Of a DNA stretch of 64,000 nt, positions 42,541-49,979 are shown one piece after another. This DNA is from Lachnospiraceae bacterium. GTDB lineage: Bacteria > Bacillota > Clostridia > Lachnospirales > Lachnospiraceae. Below the pieces are notes generated by a model. The model did not search any database and was not told where the DNA came from. It was given only the letters and a program-made list of their open reading frames with translations. Location: positions 49,417 through 113,416 of the forward strand of contig JAAWRC010000003.1 of the NCBI GenBank assembly GCA_022800815.1, written 5' to 3'. A program made the translations under genes and the position numbers. The first letter of the stretch is position 1. The number at the start of each line of letters is the position of its first letter.

Positions 42541-44208
42541 CTACAGGAGATGAAGCTTCCTCGCCACCCAGGCGGCCTTCCCGCCCATGGGCATGCTGCG
42601 AAGCTCCTTCTCACTCACACATTTGAAGAGAAGCAGCAGGACAAAATAGACGATCACCGCCACGAAAACCGCCGCCAGGCAGGCGATGGCATTGCTCTTC
42701 GCAAAGGTGTTTAAGAGATAATAGACCCCGTAGGCCGCCCCGCCCATGATGGCCGAGGCCAGGAACGGGAGCACGAAGGTCTTCTTGACCTCCTGCCGGT
42801 AACGGAGATACTTCGCAATGGAGACCCCGTTGAAGATGCACATGGTCAGCCCAAAAAACATGTTGGCGATGACCACGCCGTAGATCCCCATGTCCAGGCC
42901 GTAGAGCAGGACGGCCAGGATCCCCACGTGGAGCACCAGGGAGATCATGGCGTTGACAACAGGCGTCTTCATCCGGTTAATACCCTGCAAAATTCCGTTG
43001 GTGATGGTGGACAACGAGAAAAACACCACGGCCAGAGAGCCCAGGAATAGAAGGTCGCCGCCAAGTTCCGTGTCCTGCCGGAACAGGAGACTCACGATGG
43101 GGAAGCCAAGGACCGTGAGCCCCACCGCCGCCGGGATGGCAACCAGCATGGAAAACCGCACCGTCACGCTGACCTTTCTCAAAATCTCTCCCTTCCTCCC
43201 CTCGGCCACCGTCCTCGTGAGGGCCGGAAGCATGGAGGAAGCCAGGGCGTTGGAGATGGCGATGGGCACGTTGATTAGCAGGTAATACTGGCCGGAATAG
43301 ACCCCCCAGTTGGCCATGTAGTGGGCGGACTCCCCCGTGGACTTCATGTAAAAACCGTAAACGCTGTTGTCGATCAGGCTGCTGATGTTGTAGACGGTGC
43401 CGCTGATGATGACCGGGACGATAGTGGCCACCAAAACCCTGGCGATATTTCCATAGGACTCCAGCATGACCGTCCGGTCCCGCCGCATCTGCCGCCTGAG
43501 AACCCTCCGGTAGGTGAGAAAAATCAGGATGCAGAACAAAAAGGCGACGAGGGCCCCGGCGGCGGTGCCGATGGTTCCCCCGGCGGCCCCGTAGGCGTCG
43601 GCGAAGGCTTTCGTCCCCTTCTCCAGATCCCTCTGCGCCCCAAGGTCAAAGAGCAGGAAGGCCGCCGCAATGCTGACCCCCGCATTGACGATCTGCTCCA
43701 GCACCTGGGAGACGGCCGTGGGCATCATGGTGCCGAGACCCTGGAAATACCCCCTGAGAGTCCCCAAAAACGCCATCACGAAGATGGTCGGCGCCAGCAC
43801 CTTGATGGCGTAGGCGGCTCCCGGCTCGTGGAGAACCTTCGCCGCAAAAAAATCAGCCCCGAAGAAGGTCACCAGGCAGGCGATTCCTCCGGAGACCAGG
43901 GAGAAAATCAGGGAGCTCTTGAAGATCCGGTACGCATTCTTATGCTGTCCCAGAGCGACCCTGGCCGACACCATTTTCGAGACCGCCAGCGGCAGGCTGT
44001 AGGAAGACAGGAGAAGCATAATGTTATAAATATAATAAGCCGACGAATAAATCCCCATGGCGGCGCTTCCGATCTTGTTTTGCATGGGAATCCGGTAGAC
44101 CATGCCGATGATCCGCACCAGAATCCCCGCCGCCGCCAGGATGGAGCCTTGTACCAGGAAATTGTTGGACTTTTTCTTTCTCTTCGGTTGTTGGTTCTGA
44201 GCACTCAT
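42541..44208 (-). CDS. Polysaccharide biosynthesis / lipid flippase of the SpoVB-MurJ (MATE-like) group
   Basis: A 555-residue membrane protein with about 14 helices. The N-terminal NNFLVQGSILAAAGILVRIIGMVYRIPM and the loop GTLRGYFQGLGTMMPTAVSQVLEQI are hallmark segments of SpoVB/YtgP-type exporters of the MOP superfamily, which flip lipid-linked precursors such as lipid II. It could serve peptidoglycan in vegetative cells or the spore cortex, or an exopolysaccharide. Its start is 15 bp after the YbeY stop, so it probably belongs to the phoH-ybeY transcription unit. Confidence 0.86.
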   Translation of the reverse strand: MSAQNQQPKRKKKSNNFLVQGSILAAAGILVRIIGMVYRIPMQNKIGSAAMGIYSSAYYIYNIMLLLSSYSLPLAVSKMVSARVALGQHKNAYRIFKSSLIFSLVSGGIACLVTFFGADFFAAKVLHEPGAAYAIKVLAPTIFVMAFLGTLRGYFQGLGTMMPTAVSQVLEQIVNAGVSIAAAFLLFDLGAQRDLEKGTKAFADAYGAAGGTIGTAAGALVAFLFCILIFLTYRRVLRRQMRRDRTVMLESYGNIARVLVATIVPVIISGTVYNISSLIDNSVYGFYMKSTGESAHYMANWGVYSGQYYLLINVPIAISNALASSMLPALTRTVAEGRKGEILRKVSVTVRFSMLVAIPAAVGLTVLGFPIVSLLFRQDTELGGDLLFLGSLAVVFFSLSTITNGILQGINRMKTPVVNAMISLVLHVGILAVLLYGLDMGIYGVVIANMFFGLTMCIFNGVSIAKYLRYRQEVKKTFVLPFLASAIMGGAAYGVYYLLNTFAKSNAIACLAAVFVAVIVYFVLLLLFKCVSEKELRSMPMGGKAAWVARKLHLL

Positions 44209-44223
44209 AAATCCACTGTCCCC

Positions 44224-44727
44224 TTATTCTCTCGGAATCTCCAGGGCTTTCATCAAAAGCCTCTGCCGCTCCTCCATGAGATGCCGTTCCTCATCCTCCA
44301 CGTGGTCATAGCCCATGAGGTGCAGCATGCTGTGGGCGGTCAAGAAGGCCAGCTCCCGCTTTAAGGAGTGACCGTATTCCTCCGCCTGTTCCCGGATCTT
44401 TTCCACGGAGAGGACGATGTCCCCCAGAAGGAGCTCCCCCGTCTCCGGGTTGAAGCAGTCCGCCGCAGAGTCCTCCTCCAGAAAGTCAAAATCTGCCGGG
44501 CGCTCATACTCCGCCATAGGAAAGGACAGGACGTCCGTGGTCCGGTCCATGCCCCGAAACTCCCGGTTGAGCCTCCTGACCTCATCCCCGGAGGTCAGGG
44601 TGACACCCACCTCCGCCTCATAGGGACATCCCTCCTGCTCGAGGGCTTCCTCCACCACTCGGCGGATGATCTCCTCGTAGGGAATGGAAAGGGGCGTGTC
44701 CGCCTCATACGTAATCTCACAGGTCAT
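44224..44727 (-). CDS. ybeY: Endoribonuclease YbeY (16S rRNA maturation)
   Basis: A 167-residue zinc-dependent RNase. The metal-binding H-x3-H-x5-H motif is visible as AHSMLHLMGYDH. LNREFRGMDRTTDVLSFPM and LLGDIVLSVEKI complete the family pattern. It processes the 3' end of 16S rRNA and takes part in ribosome quality control. It starts 4 bp after the PhoH stop, a conserved pairing in bacteria. Length is normal for Firmicutes. Confidence 0.95.
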   Translation of the reverse strand: MTCEITYEADTPLSIPYEEIIRRVVEEALEQEGCPYEAEVGVTLTSGDEVRRLNREFRGMDRTTDVLSFPMAEYERPADFDFLEEDSAADCFNPETGELLLGDIVLSVEKIREQAEEYGHSLKRELAFLTAHSMLHLMGYDHVEDEERHLMEERQRLLMKALEIPRE

Positions 44728-44730
44728 ATG

Positions 44731-45756
44731 TTATCTCTCCCGCTGTCTGTTTGCCCGCTGCCGGCCCACGCCAGAATACCGCTTTTTCTCTCCGGCCCGG
44801 TTCCTGCTCTCGTAGGCCTCGTAGGCCTGGACGATCTTCTGGACCAGGGGATGCCTCACGATGTCCTTGGCCGAAAGCCGCACAAATGCGATATCCTCGA
44901 TCTTCCCCAGCACCTTCACCGCCACGTCGAGACCGGAGGGCCCGTCCCCGGCAAGGTCCCGCTGGCTCATGTCCCCGGTAACGATGACCTTGGAGCCGAA
45001 GCCGATCCTGGTTAAAAACATCTTCATCTGGGCCGGCGTCGTGTTCTGGGCCTCGTCTAGGATGATGTAGGCGTTGTCCAGGGTCCGCCCCCTCATGTAG
45101 GCCAGGGGTGCCACCTCGATGAGCCCCTTCTCCGCATTGTGGAGGTAGCTGTCCGCCCCCATGATCTCATAGAGGGCATCATAAAGAGGCCGCAGGTAAG
45201 GGTCGATCTTGCTCTGCAAGTCCCCCGGCAGAAACCCAAGCTTCTCCCCGGCCTCAATGGCCGGCCGGGTGAGGATGATCCGGCCGACCTCGTTATTCTT
45301 AAACGCCTGGATGGCCATTGCCATGGCCAGGTAGGTCTTGCCCGTCCCGGCGGGCCCCAGGCCGAAGACGATCATCCTCTCCCGGATGGCATCCACGTAC
45401 TCCTTCTGCCCCAGGGTCTTGGGCTTCACCGGCTTCCCGGAGATAGTCCGGCAGATTAAGTCCTCGTCGATCTCCAAAAGCTTCTCATCCTTTTCCTCGA
45501 AGACCAGGGCCAGGGCGTAGTCCACGTTCTGTTCCGTGATCACGTTCCCCCGCCCGGAAAGCCCGATCAGGGTGGTCAGGACCCGCTCCGCCCGGGACAC
45601 GGCCCGCTCCGGCCCGACCACCTTTAAAAGCCCGTCCCTGGACACCATGGTCACCTTGAGCGTCCGCTCGATCTTCTTCAAAAAGGAATCAAATTGACCA
45701 AAGACATTCCGCTCGTGGTCCGCCGGAATGTCGATCATCGTCTCCACAATCGCCAT
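44731..45756 (-). CDS. PhoH family ATPase/RNA helicase-like protein
   Basis: A 341-residue cytoplasmic protein with a P-loop: FGLGPAGTGKTYLAMAMAI (Walker A, about residues 134-152) and IILDEAQNTTPAQMKMFL (Walker B). N-terminal residues 20-110 form the KH-like region common in Gram-positive PhoH proteins. With YbeY next to it, a role in RNA or ribosome metabolism is likely. GGAG lies 14 bp before the ATG, which is somewhat far; an internal ATG at 45738 could be the start. The 154-bp gap upstream contains a possible TAAAAT -10 box but no good -35. Confidence 0.93.
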   Translation of the reverse strand: MAIVETMIDIPADHERNVFGQFDSFLKKIERTLKVTMVSRDGLLKVVGPERAVSRAERVLTTLIGLSGRGNVITEQNVDYALALVFEEKDEKLLEIDEDLICRTISGKPVKPKTLGQKEYVDAIRERMIVFGLGPAGTGKTYLAMAMAIQAFKNNEVGRIILTRPAIEAGEKLGFLPGDLQSKIDPYLRPLYDALYEIMGADSYLHNAEKGLIEVAPLAYMRGRTLDNAYIILDEAQNTTPAQMKMFLTRIGFGSKVIVTGDMSQRDLAGDGPSGLDVAVKVLGKIEDIAFVRLSAKDIVRHPLVQKIVQAYEAYESRNRAGEKKRYSGVGRQRANRQRER

Positions 45757-45910
45757 GAATTTTTTGCTGTCTCCTTTTACCGTCTTTTATCGATCAGTGG
45801 CATTCCCTCCTATTTTAACACCTTTTTCCATAAATAGAAGCCCTTTTTTTATTCTTTTACACATTCTTAAGAAAATTCGATCCGAATCTACAGGCAGTCC
45901 CCGTCCGTCC

Positions 45911-46957
45911 TCACGGCTTTTCCGCCTTTTTCACCGGATGGCGGATCACCGTCTTCAAGTTTTCCGGCCTGCACCTGCGCACGTCGCTCAGATAGATCTC
46001 ATGGTGGTAGCGGGGGCCGCCCATGTCCGGCAGATATCCGCCCGCCCCGGCAAAGGCGTCCATGGCCGCTATGGTGGCCGGCTCGTCGTCGTAGGGGCCG
46101 ACGTGCATGCACTGCACGCAGAGACCTTCCTCGTAGGTGAAAAATTCAACACCGGAAAAATCCGTCCCCTTCTTTGCGGAAGCCTCCGCCACCGCCCAGT
46201 CAAACTCCTTTCTGGTGACAAACTCCGGCAGACGGATCATGGAGATCCAGCAGAAATCCTCCTTGTGGGCGTAGTCGATGCCGCCCCCTCCCTCCTGCCA
46301 CCAGAGCCCCTCCAGAGGCGGAACCACGTAATCAAAATAGCCTTCGATCTGGTGGTCGCCAAGCTTGCTCATCTTGACGGTAAAGGCGATCCCGTAGAGC
46401 AGGCCGATGGACTGCTTGTAGGCACCCCCTTCCAGGTTGGGATCCCCTTTTCCCCGCACGGCGACGAAATTCATGGAGGGCACCGTGACCAAGCCGGGTT
46501 TGTCCTTTGGAAGATAGAATTCCTTATACTCTTTCTTATAGTCAAAGGCCGCCTTCTTTTTTCCGTCTGGGTTTCTCCCGGTCTTTCTTTCCGTCATCCC
46601 CTGCGTTTTCCCGCAGGTTTCCTCCGCTTCCTTTTTCTTTCTCGGCTTTTTCGGTTTCGGTGCCGGAAGCTCCCGCAGGGTTTCCGCTGCCAGCTTTGTA
46701 AGAAGCTCCCGGTTCTCGATATCCTCCACCAGCAGATAATTTTTGGCCCCCGCATAGGGCGGCGCTTCAGGAAGCTCCGGACAGAGCCTCTGTCCGGCCT
46801 CCGTCTTCTTGACGAACAGCTGGTCGTCGCAGATCACCGCAAAGATCTTTCCGTCTCCGTAGAGCCCGTATTCTCCAAACATCTTTTTATAGGTGATGGT
46901 TCCAGCCTCCTTGAGCTGGTCTGCGACAAATTCTACAAATTCGATTTTCGACGCCAT
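45911..46957 (-). CDS. Fusion of TfoX N-terminal domain and GyrI-like ligand-binding domain
   Basis: A 348-residue two-domain protein. Residues 1-100 form a TfoX-N domain (ITYKKMFGEYGLYGDGKIFAVI). A Lys/Glu-rich linker follows (about 105-140). Residues about 140-345 form a GyrI-like small-molecule-binding domain (PSMNFVAVRGKGDPN, EGLWWQEGG, CVQCMHVGPYDDEPATI, HHEIYLSD). GyrI-like domains bind hydrophobic ligands and some hydrolyse cyclopropanoids. No DNA-binding domain is present. It lies 28 bp downstream of a WYL-type regulator on the same strand, which probably controls it. Confidence 0.87.
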   Translation of the reverse strand: MASKIEFVEFVADQLKEAGTITYKKMFGEYGLYGDGKIFAVICDDQLFVKKTEAGQRLCPELPEAPPYAGAKNYLLVEDIENRELLTKLAAETLRELPAPKPKKPRKKKEAEETCGKTQGMTERKTGRNPDGKKKAAFDYKKEYKEFYLPKDKPGLVTVPSMNFVAVRGKGDPNLEGGAYKQSIGLLYGIAFTVKMSKLGDHQIEGYFDYVVPPLEGLWWQEGGGGIDYAHKEDFCWISMIRLPEFVTRKEFDWAVAEASAKKGTDFSGVEFFTYEEGLCVQCMHVGPYDDEPATIAAMDAFAGAGGYLPDMGGPRYHHEIYLSDVRRCRPENLKTVIRHPVKKAEKP

Positions 46958-46984
46958 GGTTTTCTCCTCTTGTCTGATGGGTTT

Positions 46985-47902
46985 TTATGGTTTCTTGGAT
47001 TCCTCATAATTCCTCCGGATCCCTTCCGCAAAAGCCAGCACGTTCCTCCTGAGCTCCTCCGGCTCCAGAAGCTCGGCCCCCTCCCCGAAGGAAGCGATCC
47101 AGCCCACGACGGCCTCCTTGTCCGCAAATCCGAAGGAAAAGAGCAGGTTCCCGTCGGGCAGGACCGTGAAGCTCTCCGGGCCAAATTCCTCGATAAGCCG
47201 CCATTTGTACTCCGGCCGGATTCTCGCCTTCACCGGATACCGGAAGGGAAAGACCCGTTCCGGGGAGAGGTCCGGAAGGGGGATGTCCCGCTTTTCAAAG
47301 GGTGCCTTCAGATCAAGATCCGTCATCCGCCCCAGCTTAAAAAGCCGGAACTCCCCCCTGCTCTCGCACCAGCCCCACAGGTACCAGCCTGCCCACTGAA
47401 AGACCAGCCTGCCAGGTTCCACCGTCCGCCTGGATTCTCCCTTTGGCGAATGGTAGGTAAAAGAGACCTTGTTTCCCGAGAGGATCGCACCGTGGAGCAG
47501 CTCAATCTTCGGGGCCAGGGAGGCCTTGTACCAGGAGGACAGATCGATCAGGATATGCGCATCTCCCGCAAGCAGCCCGGAGGCCCCCGCTTTGAGCTTC
47601 TCCATCAGTTGCGCATACCGGTTGGTGCCGCTCACACTGTCCAGGCTCCGGAGTCCCGCCAAGATGGCCTGCATGTCCAAGGTGCTGAGCAACGTTCGGT
47701 CAATGTGATATCCCTCCATGATGGAAATTCCGCCCTTTGCCCCCTGCCTTGTCACCAGCGGGATCCCGGCCATGCAAAGCGCCTCGATGTCCCGGTTGAT
47801 GGTACGGCGGGAAACTTCAAACTTCTCCGCCAGATAAGGCGCCGTCACCCGCTCTTTCTGGAGCAGGATCGACAGGATCCCGATCATCCGTTCCAGCTTC
47901 AT
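46985..47902 (-). CDS. YafY-type transcriptional regulator (HTH_11 + WYL)
   Basis: A 305-residue regulator. Residues 1-60 form a DeoR/HTH_11 winged helix (LAEKFEVSRRTINRDIEALCMAGIPL). A WYL-type ligand domain lies at about 135-215 (KVSFTYHSPKGESRRTVEPGRLV, GWYLWGWCESRGEFRLFKLGRM). The C-terminal WCX part extends to residue 300. It probably represses or activates the TfoX-GyrI gene that follows. The start matches the beginning of the winged helix. Confidence 0.92.
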   Translation of the reverse strand: MKLERMIGILSILLQKERVTAPYLAEKFEVSRRTINRDIEALCMAGIPLVTRQGAKGGISIMEGYHIDRTLLSTLDMQAILAGLRSLDSVSGTNRYAQLMEKLKAGASGLLAGDAHILIDLSSWYKASLAPKIELLHGAILSGNKVSFTYHSPKGESRRTVEPGRLVFQWAGWYLWGWCESRGEFRLFKLGRMTDLDLKAPFEKRDIPLPDLSPERVFPFRYPVKARIRPEYKWRLIEEFGPESFTVLPDGNLLFSFGFADKEAVVGWIASFGEGAELLEPEELRRNVLAFAEGIRRNYEESKKP

Positions 47903-48086
47903 CCCGGATTGCCTCCTTTCTCTCTTTGGAGACAGTATACCATAAAAGCCGGACAGCTGCGTGTCATGTTTGAAAATCCGGCCTCACGACTTTTTTCAGG
48001 CGGAACAGAGAAGTCCGATCCCGGTGAAACAGCGAAAGCAGTTATCTATGGCGGTCCATCGGCTGGTATTCCTCTTTTCCCGCCCT

Positions 48087-49283
48087 CTATTTCCCTATGG
48101 CCTCCTCTGCATGGACCGTGCCGGTGACGGTGCAGGAATCGCCGTCTGTCTCCACGGTACAGGAGGCGTCCTTGACGGTCACTCCCGAGGCGGCCAGCTC
48201 TTCACAGTATTTTTCAAACCGTTTTTCGGCCTCCGCCTTTGCTTTTTCCGGTGGGAGAACCAGAACGGCCTCCTGATATTCTCGGGATGTCACGGAACCA
48301 AATCCCAGGGGCAGGTAAAAATTTCCCCAGAGGTGGAGAGTCTCGTAGGAATCCACCTGGTCAGACAGGTCATAGTGATCTTTTCCTCCCGGGAGGAACA
48401 CCTGTTTGCCAAAGAGCCAGAAATAACGGCGGATTTTTTCCTCCCCGGTATAATGCTTTACGGGGGAGGCGAAGGGCAGCTCTTCCTCGTAATGATAGAC
48501 GGTGGCGGCGATGACGTCCCCGTCGGCCCGAACCGATTCTGTCTTTAAAAGGTTTCCGCCCTCGTCAAGGATATCCAGCGTACCGGAAATCAGGATCTGT
48601 CCCGCCTCCACTTCGTCGCCCGTATGGACCTTCGGCGTTCCGGCACGGGTGATGACGGACACCACCTTGCCGCTTTTCTTCGCCGTCACGTCCCCGGTGG
48701 TTACCGCCGGGAATGTCTCGCCTTCCGGCTCCGTCAGTTCGTTTTCCTTAATTTGGACGATCAGCCGGTTTCCCGTGATCTCGGCCGACACCCAGGTGAT
48801 GTCGTTGTAACGATTCCGGATCGCCTTCTCGATGTCCTCACAGAATATACCGGACTTCGCCATACCGTGGGTATATCCCTGCTCCTCCAAAAAACACAGG
48901 AGGGTGCTGTCCGTATATTTGAGGTTTCCTTCCATGTGGATATCCCAGATGAACAGGGAGGAGACATATAAAAGTCCCAGGCATAAAAGGATCCCGGCAT
49001 AAAAGGCGGTCCTCTTCCTGCTCCTGCGGAGCCAGAAGGGAAGCCCTTTCTTCTCGATGATCCGAAGCTTCACTCCCGCTTTTTTCGCCAGCCTTCCGGC
49101 CCGAAAAAATTCCCCCGCCTCCATATAAAAAGAAATGCCGCTCTCCGTCTGTTCCAGGTACTCCAGAAGAATCCCGTGAAAGCTGCACAAATTAAAAAAA
49201 CGTTCAGGGCTTCCTCCCGTCACCCTGACCGTCAGCCGTCCTTTCCACCTATCCCCTCGATCCATAGCCGCTCTTCTATTCAT
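48087..49283 (-). CDS. yqfD: Sporulation protein YqfD
   Basis: A 398-residue membrane protein of the mother-cell sporulation programme. One hydrophobic segment (TAFYAGILLCLGLLYVSSLFIWDIHM, about residues 90-115) separates an N-terminal cytoplasmic region from a large extracytoplasmic part. Family motifs GMAKSGIFCEDIEKAIRNRYNDITWV and GTKKVHTGDEVEAGQ-like sequence (GTPKVHTGDEVEAGQIL) are visible. It overlaps yqfC by 8 bp; an ATG at 49265 is a possible start. Pairing with yqfC is conserved in endospore formers and places this organism there. Confidence 0.92.
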   Translation of the reverse strand: MNRRAAMDRGDRWKGRLTVRVTGGSPERFFNLCSFHGILLEYLEQTESGISFYMEAGEFFRAGRLAKKAGVKLRIIEKKGLPFWLRRSRKRTAFYAGILLCLGLLYVSSLFIWDIHMEGNLKYTDSTLLCFLEEQGYTHGMAKSGIFCEDIEKAIRNRYNDITWVSAEITGNRLIVQIKENELTEPEGETFPAVTTGDVTAKKSGKVVSVITRAGTPKVHTGDEVEAGQILISGTLDILDEGGNLLKTESVRADGDVIAATVYHYEEELPFASPVKHYTGEEKIRRYFWLFGKQVFLPGGKDHYDLSDQVDSYETLHLWGNFYLPLGFGSVTSREYQEAVLVLPPEKAKAEAEKRFEKYCEELAASGVTVKDASCTVETDGDSCTVTGTVHAEEAIGK

Positions 49284-49539
49284 AGCTGATTCCCCGGATC
49301 CTCCCCCTGATCTTCATGGCATCCCTCCCAAAATAAGCGATGACCAGATCCTCTCCGGAAATATGGATCCGGCACATGCCGCTCAGGATCCGAATACATT
49401 CCGGAGAGTACTCCAAAAGCCCCCTGTGGTTTTCCACGGTCAGTTCCATGCAGCCCACGGCCGTGATCACGGCGGCGCCAAGACACAGATCCTTCGGAAG
49501 CCCCAGAGCCTCCACCAGAGCGTCAACTCTTTTTCTCAT
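49276..49539 (-). CDS. yqfC: Sporulation protein YqfC
   Basis: An 87-residue protein matching YqfC: MRKRVDALVEALGLPKDLCL at the start and ENHRGLLEYSPECIRILSG with a terminal MKIRGRIRGISYE. Made in the mother cell under sigma-E in Bacillus and partnered with YqfD. The stop overlaps the yqfD start. I see no sigma-E box that I could defend between here and the rpsU terminator. Confidence 0.92.
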   Translation of the reverse strand: MRKRVDALVEALGLPKDLCLGAAVITAVGCMELTVENHRGLLEYSPECIRILSGMCRIHISGEDLVIAYFGRDAMKIRGRIRGISYE

Positions 49540-49584
49540 GGACCCACCCCTCTCCTTTTACAGTTCAGTCTATGAGAATAGGAC

Positions 49585-49614
49585 AAAAAAAAGAACCGCC
49601 CCGTCGGACAGTTC
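49585..49614 (-). terminator. Intrinsic terminator after rpsU
   Basis: GAACTGTCC and GGGCGGTTC pair (two G-U pairs) around a 4-nt loop and are followed by eight T residues on the minus strand. Confidence 0.9.
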
Positions 49615-49628
49615 TCTTTTTCGCATAA

Positions 49629-49805
49629 TTAATTGTATTTCCGTTTTCTGGCGGCTTCAGACTTCTTCTTGCGTCTCACGCTGGGTTTTTCGTAATGCTC
49701 TCTCTTACGAATCTCCTGCTGAATGCCGGCCTTTGCGCAATTCCGCTTGAATCTGCGCAGGGCACTATCTAAACTCTCATTGTCTTTCACAATAACGTTT
49801 GACAT
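49629..49805 (-). CDS. rpsU: 30S ribosomal protein S21
   Basis: A 58-residue basic protein that starts [19 protein letters not shown] and ends with the usual Lys/Arg-rich tail ([13 protein letters not shown]). It binds the 30S subunit near the anti-Shine-Dalgarno region and helps initiation. A GAGG-type site lies upstream, a good promoter 78 bp before the start and a strong terminator after the stop, so it forms its own unit. Confidence 0.97.
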   Translation of the reverse strand: MSNVIVKDNESLDSALRRFKRNCAKAGIQQEIRKREHYEKPSVRRKKKSEAARKRKYN

Positions 49806-49882
49806 AGACTCACACCTAACCTCCCTCCAGTTGTGTATTGTGCCTAATACAACTGTTTGGGTATATTTTTCGCACTACATCA

Positions 49883-49910
49883 AGTATAGCACAATTTGCC
49901 ATTTCGTCAA
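49883..49910 (-). promoter_or_regulatory. Sigma-A promoter of rpsU
   Basis: Minus strand TTGACG (49905-49910), 16 bp, TATACT (49883-49888); the predicted leader is about 75 nt. Confidence 0.75.
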
Positions 49911-49979
49911 TACCCATTTTGATTTTATTTTCGCTGGCTTTTATTTTTCGCCGGCCCATCCGAACTCGGCACGTAATCG

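Noticed and set aside
45728..48127. A 799-codon open frame on the plus strand
   Set aside because: It runs antisense to phoH, the TfoX-GyrI fusion and the WYL regulator, which all have clear family motifs; its translation is low in complexity and has no domain. It is a by-product of high GC content.
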